Assembly: GCF_946222045.1 (NCBI RefSeq)
Contig: NZ_CAMILN010000011.1
Location: 1 to 43,816, forward strand
Origin: an uncultured Peptoniphilus sp.
GTDB taxonomy: Bacteria > Bacillota > Clostridia > Tissierellales > Peptoniphilaceae
Length of the DNA stretch: 43,816 nt
Direction: 5' to 3'
Shown here: piece after piece, positions 10,161 to 18,397 of the stretch
How the letters are laid out: each line of letters starts with the position of its first letter
How positions within the stretch are numbered: position 1 is the first letter of the stretch
Position numbers and translations under genes: made by a program
The notes under the pieces: model-generated
Told to the model about the DNA's origin: nothing
Databases searched by the model: none
What the model saw: the letters and a program-made list of their open reading frames with translations, nothing else

Positions 10161-11168
10161 TTAAATTTCTGCTTTAATTTTTTGTTCTCTTTCAATAGCT
10201 TCTACTAGTTTTGGAACAATTGCGTTGATGTCTCCAACTACACCTAGGTCAGCTATTTCAAAGATTGCTGCTTCTGGGTCCTTGTTAACAGCTACGATAA
10301 GATCTGAGTCTTCCATACCTGCAACGTGTTGGATTGCTCCAGAGATACCCATTGCGAAGTAAAGTTCTGGTCTAACTGTCTTACCAGTTTGTCCAACTTG
10401 GTGATCTTTTGTGATCCAGCCAGAGTCTACTGATGCTCTTGATGCAGAGATTTCTGCTTCTAGCTTGTCAGCAAGTTCTTGAAGTGGTTTGAATCCTTCT
10501 GGTCCACCTATTCCACGTCCACCAGATACAAGGATCTTAGCTTCTGTGATATCTTTCTTTTGAGATTCTTCTTTTGCAATGTCAAGAATTTTAACATTCA
10601 TATCAGCATCTGTGAAGTCAACTTTAAATTCTTCAACTTCACCTTTTCTTGAAGCGTCAGAATCAAGTGCTTGCATAACGCCTGGTCTTACTGTAGCCAT
10701 TTGTGGTCTAAAGTCTTCACAAACGATAGTAGCCATTAAGTTACCACCAAATGCTGGTCTTGTCATCATTAGGTTTTTAGATTCTGGATCTATTTCTAGT
10801 TTTGTACAGTCAGCAGTAAGTCCTGTGTGAATTCTTGCTGCAAGTCTTGGAGCAAGGTCACGACCTATTGATGATGCACCGTAAATTACGATTTCTGGTT
10901 CTTTGTCTTTAATTATTTTTGTTATTGCCTTTGCGTAAGGTTCAGTAACATATTCTTTTAGGATAGGGTCTTCTACTACGATTACCTTGTCTGCGCCGTG
11001 TTTAATAAGAGTTTGTGCGTGGTCTTTAACCTTGTCACCAAGGATAACACCAACAACATCTTGTTCTAGAGCGTCAGCAAGTTCTCTTGCCTTTCCTAGA
11101 AGTTCTATTCCAACTTTTTCAAGTTTATTGTCTCTTTGTTCTATAAATACAAATACATCTTTACTCAT
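10161..11168 (-). CDS. etfA: Electron transfer flavoprotein alpha subunit
   Basis: EtfA (335 aa) pairs with EtfB and carries FAD; in butyrate-forming anaerobes EtfAB bifurcates electrons from NADH to butyryl-CoA dehydrogenase and to ferredoxin or an equivalent acceptor. The N-terminal alpha/beta domain (residues 1 to about 190) is followed by the C-terminal FAD domain. That domain shows VSGGRGIGGPEGF near residue 215, then SGWITKDHQVGQTGKTV and LYFAMGISGAIQHVAGM, and ends with the conserved NKDPEAAIFEIADLGVVGD. The length is normal and no ferredoxin extension is present. It is the last gene of the operon, 14 nt after etfB, with a GGGGG ribosome binding site. Bifurcation is inferred from context. 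Confidence 0.95.
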   Translation of the reverse strand: MSKDVFVFIEQRDNKLEKVGIELLGKARELADALEQDVVGVILGDKVKDHAQTLIKHGADKVIVVEDPILKEYVTEPYAKAITKIIKDKEPEIVIYGASSIGRDLAPRLAARIHTGLTADCTKLEIDPESKNLMMTRPAFGGNLMATIVCEDFRPQMATVRPGVMQALDSDASRKGEVEEFKVDFTDADMNVKILDIAKEESQKKDITEAKILVSGGRGIGGPEGFKPLQELADKLEAEISASRASVDSGWITKDHQVGQTGKTVRPELYFAMGISGAIQHVAGMEDSDLIVAVNKDPEAAIFEIADLGVVGDINAIVPKLVEAIEREQKIKAEI

Positions 11169-11182
11169 TTTTAAACCCCCAA

Positions 11183-11983
11183 TTAGATAATATACTTTTC
11201 TTGAAGTTTAGCAACGATAGCTTGAGCTGCTTCGTCAGCAGTTAAGTCAGTTAAAAGTACACCTTTACCTTTACCTTGTTTAGGGAAAGATTTTCTAACT
11301 TTTGTAGGTGAACCCTTAAGTCCTATGTTTGCCATATCAAGTTTGTCTTTAATATCTTCTAGACCCCAAACTTTGATATCTTTTTGGTAAGAATCAAATA
11401 CTTTACCAACAGTCATATATCTAGGTTCAGCTAATTCTGCAATTGCAGTAATTAGGCATGGGAATTTAATATTAATTGTGTGGTATCTGTCTTCGAATTG
11501 TCTCTTAACTGTGATACCCTTTTTGTCTTCATCAAGGTCAAGTTCTTCTACATAAGAAACTTGTGGAACTCCAATGTGTTCTGCAATTTGTGGTCCAACT
11601 TGTGCAGTATCACCGTCGATTGCTTGTCTACCACAGATGATTAGGTCAAAATCAAGGTGTTCAAGTGCTGCAGTGATTGTACAAGATGTTGCCCAAGTGT
11701 CAGCTCCACCAAAAGCTCTATCAGATACTAGGATTCCTTCATCAGCGCCCATTGCTAGTGCTTCTCTTAGTGCGCCTTCTGCTTGTGGAGGTCCCATTGA
11801 TAATACTGTTACGTGAACATCATCTGGATTTTCATCTTTAAGTCTAAGTGCAACTTCTAGACCTGACTTATCATCAGGGTTTATAATACTTGGTACTCCG
11901 TCTCTAATAAGTGTATTAGTAACAGGGTCAAGTCTAACTTCATTAGTATCAGGTACTTGTTTAATACATACTACTATATTCAT
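11183..11983 (-). CDS. etfB: Electron transfer flavoprotein beta subunit
   Basis: EtfB (266 aa) opens with MNIVVCIKQVPDT, the usual EtfB start, followed by INPDDKSGLEVALRLKDE. The CGRQAIDGDTAQVGPQIAEHIG segment, characteristic of the adenine-nucleotide-binding part of EtfB, lies at about residues 116-137. In bifurcating Etfs this subunit holds the bifurcating FAD near the NADH site. GGAAGGAGT precedes the ATG at good spacing. It lies 18 nt after the acyl-CoA dehydrogenase and 14 nt before etfA, the classic bcd-etfB-etfA order without crt or hbd next to it. Confidence 0.95.
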   Translation of the reverse strand: MNIVVCIKQVPDTNEVRLDPVTNTLIRDGVPSIINPDDKSGLEVALRLKDENPDDVHVTVLSMGPPQAEGALREALAMGADEGILVSDRAFGGADTWATSCTITAALEHLDFDLIICGRQAIDGDTAQVGPQIAEHIGVPQVSYVEELDLDEDKKGITVKRQFEDRYHTINIKFPCLITAIAELAEPRYMTVGKVFDSYQKDIKVWGLEDIKDKLDMANIGLKGSPTKVRKSFPKQGKGKGVLLTDLTADEAAQAIVAKLQEKYII

Positions 11984-12001
11984 TTATATTACTCCTTCCG
12001 A

Positions 12002-13144
12002 TTATTTAACGCCCATCCAGCCAGATACAACCATCTTCATTACTTCAGATGTACCTTCGTAAATTTCTGTGATCTTAGCATCTCTCATCATTCTTTCTAT
12101 TGGATAGTCACGAGTGTATCCGTATCCACCGAATAATTGTAGACATCTTCTAGTAATATCACTAGCTGCATCAGCTGCAAATAATTTAGCCATTGCTGCA
12201 AAGTGTCCGTAAGGTAGACCTGCTCCCTTAGCGTCTGCTGCTCTATAAACTAATAGTTGAGCTGCTTCTGCAGTTGTCTTCATATCTGCAAGTTCAAATT
12301 GAGTGTTTTGGAATTGAGAAATTCTTCTGCCGAATTGTTTTCTTTCAGTAGTGTATTTTACAGTTTCATCAATTGCACCTTCAGCAATTCCTAGTGCTTG
12401 AGATGCGATTCCAATTCTACCACCATCAAGTGTCTTCATAGCGATAGCGAATCCCTTACCTTCTCTTCCAAGAAGATTTTCTTTTGGTATTCTACAGTCT
12501 TCAAAAATAAGTTCGCAAGTAGAAGATCCTCTGATACCCATCTTGTCTTCTGGTTCACCAACAGTGAAGCCTGGAGTTCCTCTTTCAACTATGAAAGCTG
12601 AAATTCCGTGGTTACCCTTAGATCTGTCTGTCATTGCAATAACGATGAATACATCAGCAAATCCAGCGTTTGTTATAAATATTTTTGAACCGTTAAGTAC
12701 ATATTCGTCTCCATCAAGTACAGCAGTTGTTCTTTGACCACTTGCGTCAGTACCAGCACCTGGTTCAGTAAGTCCGAAAGCACCAAATTTTTTACCTGCT
12801 AGTAAGTCTGGTAAGTATTTTTTCTTTTGTTCTTCTGTTCCGTTTTCATAGATTGGAGCACAGCAAAGTGAAGTGTGAGCTGAAACAATTACACCAGTAG
12901 TAGCACATTTCTTAGAAAGTTCTTCTACTGCCATAGCGTAAGCTAGGTAGTCAGCACCTTGTCCACCGTATTCTTTAGGAAATGGTATTCCGAAGAAACC
13001 ATATCTGGCCATTTTTTTAACATTTTCCATAGGAACTTCTTCAGTTGCATCTACATCAGCAGCAACTGGTTCTACTTCATTTTCAGCAAAAGCGCGATAC
13101 ATTTGTTGTAATAATAGATGTTCCTTATCCAATTTTAAATCCAT
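12002..13144 (-). CDS. bcd: Acyl-CoA dehydrogenase, probably butyryl-CoA dehydrogenase
   Basis: The 380-residue protein has the full acyl-CoA dehydrogenase layout: an N-terminal helical domain with YGGQGADYLAYAMAVEELSK, a middle beta domain with FGLTEPGAGTDASGQ, and a C-terminal helical domain with QLFGGYGYTRDYPIERMMRD. The likely catalytic base is Glu363 in ITEIYEGTSE, the position used by short-chain enzymes such as Megasphaera butyryl-CoA dehydrogenase. Directly following etfB and etfA support a Bcd-Etf complex reducing crotonyl-CoA to butyryl-CoA. Chain-length specificity cannot be proved from sequence alone, so a general short-chain acyl-CoA dehydrogenase remains possible. It is the first gene of the operon, preceded by a GGGGGA ribosome binding site, a Rex-like palindrome and a strong promoter. 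Confidence 0.88.
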   Translation of the reverse strand: MDLKLDKEHLLLQQMYRAFAENEVEPVAADVDATEEVPMENVKKMARYGFFGIPFPKEYGGQGADYLAYAMAVEELSKKCATTGVIVSAHTSLCCAPIYENGTEEQKKKYLPDLLAGKKFGAFGLTEPGAGTDASGQRTTAVLDGDEYVLNGSKIFITNAGFADVFIVIAMTDRSKGNHGISAFIVERGTPGFTVGEPEDKMGIRGSSTCELIFEDCRIPKENLLGREGKGFAIAMKTLDGGRIGIASQALGIAEGAIDETVKYTTERKQFGRRISQFQNTQFELADMKTTAEAAQLLVYRAADAKGAGLPYGHFAAMAKLFAADAASDITRRCLQLFGGYGYTRDYPIERMMRDAKITEIYEGTSEVMKMVVSGWMGVK

Positions 13145-13173
13145 TTAAAATCCCCCTAACAATAATTTAAAGA

Positions 13174-13191
13174 ATGTTATTTAATTAACAT
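13174..13191. promoter_or_regulatory. Rex-like operator upstream of bcd
   Basis: The palindrome ATGTTATTTAATTAACAT has ATGTTA and TAACAT as arms. It matches 11 of the 14 defined positions of the clostridial Rex consensus TTGTTAA-N4-TTAACAA. It lies between the -10 box and the bcd start, where a bound repressor would block transcription. Rex is an NADH/NAD-sensing repressor known to control bcd-etf operons in clostridia; use here is inference. Confidence 0.5.
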
Positions 13192-13202
13192 ACGTTATTT
13201 CT

Positions 13203-13230
13203 ATTATAACATTCTGTCTTCGTTTTTCAA
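13203..13230 (-). promoter_or_regulatory. Sigma-A-type promoter of the bcd-etfBA operon
   Basis: On the minus strand TTGAAA (13225-13230) and TATAAT (13203-13208) are separated by 16 bp, about 60 bp upstream of the bcd start codon. Confidence 0.75.
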
Positions 13231-13452
13231 GACTTTCTTTATTTAAAAACTTTTATTTAAAAACAATTTCCTATTTGATAAAAAATAAACTATTAGTAAA
13301 TAATTTATGGTTTTTTTGTAAATTTTAATAAATTTTGAAATCTTTTTTACCTAGCTTTATCTTTTAACTTCACTTCTTTAAAAATTTTAAAGTCCCTGTG
13401 ACAAGGTTTTTATAAAACTTAGTCTAAGTGGTCACAAAATAAACAATTAAAA
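13231..13452. other. AT-rich intergenic sequence between bcd promoter and usp terminators
   Basis: No gene or convincing regulatory site is visible beyond the bcd promoter on one side and the two hairpins after usp on the other. Confidence 0.4.
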
Positions 13453-13515
13453 ATCAGGGGCAAACCCTGACTCTCTTTATTTGCAAAAAATAAAAGGACG
13501 GAAAGCCCGTCCTTA
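13453..13515 (-). terminator. Two hairpins downstream of the universal stress gene
   Basis: On the minus strand AGGACGG/CCGTCCT (about 13495-13513) is followed by TTTTATTTTTT. A second hairpin, TCAGGG/CCCTGA at about 13454-13470, is followed by TTTTTAATT. The first is probably the main terminator and the second a back-up. Confidence 0.75.
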
Positions 13516-13518
13516 ATT

Positions 13519-13953
13519 TTAAATATCTGCCTTAACAACAAGAACAGATTTCTTTGAATGGTTAATTACCTTATTTGAAACTGAGCCAAGGAGTGTTCTT
13601 GAGAAAGCACCAAGTCCCCTGTTGCCCATGATAATAAAGTCTACATCTTTTTCTTCGGCAAACTTACAAATTTGTTCGCCTGGATTGCCTGAAGTGTAAA
13701 AAGTTTCTACTCCGTGTGGATAAGCATTTAAATCACTTTCAGCATCCTTAAGTATCATTTCAGCTCTCTCAACATTTGCCTTGTCAATTTCAAGTGTGAA
13801 GTTGAAGTTAGCTGGGTATTGCTCAAAAATAGAAGTTTCTGGTGTCACTGTGAGGATAAGTAGTTCAGCGCCTAGCTTTTCTCCCATGTCTCTTGCAACG
13901 TCAACTGATTTTTTTGAACTCTTTGATCCGTCAATAGGTACTAATATTTTCAT
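13519..13953 (-). CDS. Universal stress protein, UspA family
   Basis: The protein is a single 144-residue Usp domain, about the usual length. It starts MKILVPIDGSKSSKKSVDVA, the beta1-alpha1 unit with the nucleotide-contacting Asp. It ends with IIMGNRGLGAFSRTLLGSVS, fitting the ATP-binding pattern G-x2-G-x9-G-S/T, then the final VLVVKAD strand. It is therefore probably an ATP-binding cytosolic Usp. It stands alone with its own ribosome binding site (GGAGGC), a possible -10 (TATAAT, 13995-14000) and two terminators. The specific stress it answers cannot be told. Confidence 0.92.
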   Translation of the reverse strand: MKILVPIDGSKSSKKSVDVARDMGEKLGAELLILTVTPETSIFEQYPANFNFTLEIDKANVERAEMILKDAESDLNAYPHGVETFYTSGNPGEQICKFAEEKDVDFIIMGNRGLGAFSRTLLGSVSNKVINHSKKSVLVVKADI

Positions 13954-13994
13954 CTCTTGCCTCCTATTTATTTTATATATTTCTTTCTAATTTT

Positions 13995-14000
13995 ATTATA
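13995..14000 (-). promoter_or_regulatory. Possible -10 box of the universal stress gene
   Basis: TATAAT on the minus strand lies about 42 bp upstream of the usp start codon. I could not find a convincing -35. Confidence 0.4.
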
Positions 14001-14067
14001 CCCTAAAAGGGGAAGATTTAACACACCAAATTACTTCTTTATAAAAGTAAAGTGATATTTTGTTATG

Positions 14068-14229
14068 AGGTCACAAGTTTTTATGATCTTGTAATTTCTT
14101 ATTAAGTCACAAATATTTGTTAAGTCATCATATTTTAGTAATTCATAAATTTTTATCAAGTCATCATATTTTAGTAATTCATAATTATTAATTAAGCTAT
14201 AAAATTTTATTAATTCACTAATATCTCTT
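14068..14229. repeat. Non-coding 36-bp tandem repeat, about 4.5 degenerate copies
   Basis: Units start at 14068, 14122, 14158 and 14194 (36 bp each) with a half unit of 18 bp at 14104-14121. The copies at 14122 and 14158 share 27 identical bases from the start. Each unit opens with A-G/A-GTCA-like or AAGCTA sequence and is very AT-rich. Stops in all frames rule out a coding repeat, and the lack of unique spacers rules out CRISPR. The rest of 13954-14430 is AT-rich without a gene. Confidence 0.7.
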
Positions 14230-14435
14230 AATTCTTATCTATTTAATTTCCAATTTCTTACATATTAATAAGTCTTTTTAATAAGTCTCTCCTAAGTCAC
14301 GAGTTAAATAAAATAGAGACTCCATTCTTGTCAGCTATTTTTTTCTCTTGAGCATAATTACTTATAAGTTCAAAAATTATTTTTCAATTACTTCTCCACC
14401 AAAAATTACTTCCCCATCAAAAACAATAAAAATCC

Positions 14436-14463
14436 CAAAAAAAATAAGACGGCCTAAGCCGTC
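14436..14463 (-). terminator. Terminator of the SLH surface protein gene
   Basis: On the minus strand GACGGC pairs with GCCGTC around TTAG, followed by TTATTTTTTT. It lies 15 bases past the stop codon. Confidence 0.85.
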
Positions 14464-14478
14464 CTATTATAATTTAAT

Positions 14479-16818
14479 TTATTGCCAAACACTTACGTCT
14501 TCAGCCTTGTCTCCCTTAACTGCGTTGTGTCCATTGGAAGCATCTATGATTTGATAGTATGCCCAGTGGCTCATTGGCACGTCAGAGAATTTCTTCAAGC
14601 TATTTGTGTTCACATTTGCAAAGGAAGTTGACTTAGTGTTTCTTCCAAATACAGAGTTTAGAACTGTAACAGCTTCGGCTCTTGTAAGTTTTTGATCTGG
14701 TTTAAATGTTCCATCAGGGAATCCCTTGATTTTCTTGTTGCCATAAAGTTGGTCAATTGCATTAGATGCCCAGTGACCCTTAACATCCTTGAAGTTTGAA
14801 GATCCTGGATAACCATCCTTAACAAATACAGCAATCATTTGTGCAAATTCTGCTCTAGTGATTCCTTGGTTAGGTTTAAATGTTCCATCAGAGTAACCAC
14901 TGATGAAGCCCTTAGATACTGCGAAGTTGATTTCATCAGAGTACCATTTATTGTTAGCATCTTTAAACTTAGTTGTTGGGTTCTTAGGAAGTTCTTTTCC
15001 TTCGTTAACAAGTTGTACAAACATCCTAACAGCTTCTGCTCTTGTAACTTCCTTGCCAGGTTTAAATGTTCCATCAGGATAACCTGCTATATAAGAAGGT
15101 GAGTTTACCTTAGCAGCAACTTTTGCTTCTTGTCCTGCAATCTTAACTTCAGTAGATCTTGAAGTCTTGCCAGATTCCTTAGCTTCAACCTTAATAGTTT
15201 CGCCAGCTCTTAGTTCTCTATTCAAGCTGATGTTAAAGATACCAGTTGAACCTGCTGTAGCTCCACCAAGTCTTGTTCCATTTGAATCATAAACAGTTAC
15301 ATCTGCGTAAGCACCTGCGTTACCTCTTACAAATTTTGCACCAGCTGCTAGATCATTTACAACTGGAATCATTGAGTAACTAGAGTCACTCTTGTAAGTT
15401 CCATTTACATAGTATTCAAGACTTCTTGAAGTTGATACTCTTGGAGAATTCCAAGATACCTTGAAGTAACCATCAGAATCTATTGTGTCAGATCCTAGAT
15501 ATGTTCCATCGTCATAAACGTAAACTGTTCTGTTCTTGTAACCCTTTAGGTAACCAGATGTTGAGTAATTTGTTCTTGAGATGTCTGTTGGATAAACTCT
15601 GTGGTCGTACTTGCCGTAATACCAGTCACGTCCATAGTATCTTCCATTGTTGTAGTAGTATCCGTCTTTCCAAAGATTCTTTTCAGCTGAATAGAAGCCA
15701 GATTTTTCTGCTACTAAGTCAGCTTTGTAATCTCTGTATCTCCTATAACCGTAATCATAGTTTATATATCTCTTTCTACCATTCTTATAATAATACCATC
15801 CATCAGAATCACTATAAACTCTGTAACCATCATAGTAGCGGTATCCATCTCTATAATAGTAGTCATCGTCGTAATAGTATCTATAGTCATCGTAGTATTT
15901 ACCTAGGTAAACTTTAAATCTACCGTTAGAATCAGTTTCATCATCGTATGTTGTTTTTGATCCGTCAATCTTTAGGGTAACTGTAGCCTTGTAAACAGGT
16001 TCTCCTTTAGAAGTAACCTTACCAGTTACATAATTTCCATCATATTCAATGTCAGAAATATAAAGATCTTCTTTAGTTGGAACTGCTGGTTTATCTTCTT
16101 CTATTTTTTCCCACTTAGCGTAAAGAGTTGTGTTTTTGGTAATTTTTGTGTCGAATTTAAATTCATTTTTAAATTCAGATTCTGTGTACCAACCCTTGAA
16201 TTTGTATCCAGTTTTATCTGGATCATCAGGTTTTTCAACAGCATTATTATAAACAACTTTTTTATCAGCTATTGCAGTTCCACCATTCGAATTAAACTTT
16301 ACATTAAATTCTTTTGCTTGCCAGTGTGCAACTAATGTCACTTTTTTTTCTACTTTATATGGAAATGTAACTTTAGTATCTCCTTCATACCAACCTAAGA
16401 AACTATATCCTTCTTTTGTTGGAGCATTTGGTTCAAGTATATTTCCATCATTATCTTTTGTTACTTCTACAGTACCTTGACCACCCTTTGAATCAAAAGT
16501 TACTTTAGGTTCTTCTTTGTCTTCTACTGAACCTTCTCCTTCTTTTTTATCAGCTTCTTTATTATCTTTGTTTTCTTCAGGGTCTTTTTTGGATTCTTTT
16601 TCTTCCTCTTTTTTGTCTTCTTTAGCTACATTTTCTTCATTTTCTTTTTCTGTTGAATCTGTTTCTCCTGCTGTTGGACCTGCTTGTACCACTGCAACAT
16701 TTGAGTCACCAGCTTTTTGTTCTGCTACTTCTGCAGCATCATCTGCAAATACATTAAATGGTATTGAGGTTACCATTACTCCTGCGAGCAATAGTCCTAA
16801 TATTTTCTTGTTTCTCAT
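14479..16818 (-). CDS. SLH-domain surface protein with InlB-type repeats and a Tyr-rich segment
   Basis: This 779-residue secreted protein starts with a signal peptide (residues 1-25, ending VFA) behind an AGGAGG site. Residues 26-104 are an acidic Glu/Lys linker. Residues 105-167 and 170-237 are two InlB B-repeat (Flg_new) units with GGxG and GYSFLGWY or GYKFKGWY motifs. Residues 250-302 look like an Ig-like domain that leads into a very unusual stretch, 304-364, with 24 Tyr plus many Asp and Arg. Residues 420-560 hold two more beta-rich domains with DSDGYFKV and GSTGIFNI motifs. SLH domains cover about 570-610, 620-667 and 675-725, each with PDGTFKP or SDGTFKP and TRAE; a partial SLH start (FSDVPMSHWAY) lies near 744. 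SLH domains bind secondary wall polymers, so it is probably displayed on the cell surface. Its ligand is unknown. Confidence 0.9.
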   Translation of the reverse strand: MRNKKILGLLLAGVMVTSIPFNVFADDAAEVAEQKAGDSNVAVVQAGPTAGETDSTEKENEENVAKEDKKEEEKESKKDPEENKDNKEADKKEGEGSVEDKEEPKVTFDSKGGQGTVEVTKDNDGNILEPNAPTKEGYSFLGWYEGDTKVTFPYKVEKKVTLVAHWQAKEFNVKFNSNGGTAIADKKVVYNNAVEKPDDPDKTGYKFKGWYTESEFKNEFKFDTKITKNTTLYAKWEKIEEDKPAVPTKEDLYISDIEYDGNYVTGKVTSKGEPVYKATVTLKIDGSKTTYDDETDSNGRFKVYLGKYYDDYRYYYDDDYYYRDGYRYYDGYRVYSDSDGWYYYKNGRKRYINYDYGYRRYRDYKADLVAEKSGFYSAEKNLWKDGYYYNNGRYYGRDWYYGKYDHRVYPTDISRTNYSTSGYLKGYKNRTVYVYDDGTYLGSDTIDSDGYFKVSWNSPRVSTSRSLEYYVNGTYKSDSSYSMIPVVNDLAAGAKFVRGNAGAYADVTVYDSNGTRLGGATAGSTGIFNISLNRELRAGETIKVEAKESGKTSRSTEVKIAGQEAKVAAKVNSPSYIAGYPDGTFKPGKEVTRAEAVRMFVQLVNEGKELPKNPTTKFKDANNKWYSDEINFAVSKGFISGYSDGTFKPNQGITRAEFAQMIAVFVKDGYPGSSNFKDVKGHWASNAIDQLYGNKKIKGFPDGTFKPDQKLTRAEAVTVLNSVFGRNTKSTSFANVNTNSLKKFSDVPMSHWAYYQIIDASNGHNAVKGDKAEDVSVWQ

Positions 16819-17212
16819 AAGTTTCCTCCTATCTAAATATTTTCTGTTAAAACATTTTCCTTAAGCCTATTATACCCAAAACAATGGAAAATACATTAAA
16901 ATTTACAAATTTTTAATAAATTTAATTCTTTTGTAACATTAGCATGGTAAACTTATCCAGGCCTATCTTCTCACTAAAAGCTTCATTATAATTTATAAGT
17001 AATTTTTAAAACTTAATTAAAAACTTTTAGCAAGTTATTAAAAAACAATGAAGGCCAAAAAATATTTGACCCTCAAAAAATTTTTCACTCACCAATAAAA
17101 TAGGAATAAATAATTATTTTTAAATTGCAAAAAATTTATTAATTGCCAACAAAAGACAAGCTTAGATTTATTTTGAATTTTAAGAAAATTCACTTACTCA
17201 TAAAAAATAAAA
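16819..17212. other. AT-rich intergenic region with probable promoter of the SLH gene
   Basis: A minus-strand TATAAT lies at 16869-16874, about 50 bp upstream of the start codon; its -35 is not clear. The remaining 300 bases are AT-rich and I see no gene in them. Confidence 0.45.
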
Positions 17213-17233
17213 AAGGCAACCCTAAGATTGCCT
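17204..17233 (-). terminator. Terminator of the SpoIIE phosphatase gene
   Basis: On the minus strand AGGCAA pairs with TTGCCT, followed by TTTTTATTTTTT. It begins nine bases past the stop codon. Confidence 0.85.
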
Positions 17234-17241
17234 ACAATAAT

Positions 17242-18339
17242 TTACCATACACTCACAATAAGCATTGATATATCGTCCACTTGTGGTATGTCTGTAAATT
17301 CTTCTAATTCCTTATTTATATATTCCAGGATGTCGCTGTTATATTCTGAAATTATGTCCAGGATTTTCTCATGGCCAAAAACTTCTCTCTTTGCATTCCT
17401 CGCTTCTTCTACTCCGTCAGTCATAAAGAGGATATAATCTCCAGTGTGAAGTTTTATCTCCTTCTCCTCATAGTCTGGCTTGGCGAAAAATCTTGAGATT
17501 GGATAACCTCTGGACTCAAGGCTCATTGATTCCCTGTTCCTTACCATAAGGGGAAGTGGAAGGTGGCCTGCATTGGAAAAGGTGAAGGTCTTCTTTTTCA
17601 AATTATAGACCCCATAAAAGCAAGTGAAATAATTTTCTATCTCTAGCTTTAGGCCAGTGAACCTTTCGCAAAGTTCCGTCAAAGTTTCTCTTGGCGATCT
17701 TTGACTTGTCTTGTCCAGGGTCCTCACCATAGACTTGATAAACATAGTCACCATAGAGGCCGCAAAGCCATGGCCCACTGAGTCTGCTATGTACATTCCT
17801 ATGTGGTCGTCATCAATTTGAAAGACATCGAACATATCTCCACTTAAAATTGTGGAAGGTTTGTAGAGATAGTTTACCTTTAGATTTTTTATGAAGCCCT
17901 TGTCGGGAAGGACCTTTCTTTGGATAAGGGAGGCTGCATTGGTTTCGTTGGTCATGAACCTATTCTTGTCTATAAGTTCCTTTTGAAGTTTCCTTGCCAT
18001 AGTCACGTTCCTAAAAACTTCTACAACGCCAAGGATTTCTCCCTTCTTGTTAATTATTGGAGAGCACTTAACAGAAAAGACCATGCTCCCAATATTCTCT
18101 TCCCTTTGGATGACTTCGCCACTAACTAGGGCCCTCTTGGTGATCTCAGGGTCAAAGAGGTCTTCTCCCAATATGCAGACTTTCTTTTCTGGGTCATAAC
18201 CCAAGAGGTCTTCCATGGCCTTGTTTACAAATACTACTTTTTCATTGTAGTCCAGGACCCTAACAAGGTCTGCAATGGCATTTAAGACCTGGAAGTCTAT
18301 GTTTTCGTCAATTTTCTCTCTTTCCATTTTGTTTACCAT
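17242..18339 (-). CDS. PAS-domain PP2C/SpoIIE-type serine phosphatase (RsbU-like)
   Basis: The 365-residue protein has an N-terminal PAS domain (about 10-125; ADLVRVLDYNEKVVFVNKAMEDLLGYDPE) and a C-terminal SpoIIE phosphatase domain (about 155-365). The phosphatase motifs are present: LSGDMFDVF and ADSVGHGFAASMVTMFIKS with metal-binding Asp residues, FSNAGHLPLPLM, ILFMTDGVEEARN, and the closing DDISMLIV. Such enzymes dephosphorylate anti-anti-sigma factors in partner-switching systems. No anti-sigma or anti-anti-sigma gene is nearby, so its partner is unknown. It has no membrane segment, so it is probably cytosolic with the PAS domain as sensor. The start has GGTG just upstream. The rRNA methyltransferase gene upstream ends 58 bp before it, so the two may be co-transcribed. 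Confidence 0.9.
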   Translation of the reverse strand: MVNKMEREKIDENIDFQVLNAIADLVRVLDYNEKVVFVNKAMEDLLGYDPEKKVCILGEDLFDPEITKRALVSGEVIQREENIGSMVFSVKCSPIINKKGEILGVVEVFRNVTMARKLQKELIDKNRFMTNETNAASLIQRKVLPDKGFIKNLKVNYLYKPSTILSGDMFDVFQIDDDHIGMYIADSVGHGFAASMVTMFIKSMVRTLDKTSQRSPRETLTELCERFTGLKLEIENYFTCFYGVYNLKKKTFTFSNAGHLPLPLMVRNRESMSLESRGYPISRFFAKPDYEEKEIKLHTGDYILFMTDGVEEARNAKREVFGHEKILDIISEYNSDILEYINKELEEFTDIPQVDDISMLIVSVW

Positions 18340-18397
18340 GAGTTCACCAGCCTTTCGTCAATGCTTTCAGTATAACAGATGACAATCCACTAAACAA

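Noticed and set aside
14068..14229. CRISPR array
   Set aside because: Units are directly adjacent at 36 bp with no unique spacers, and no cas genes are nearby.
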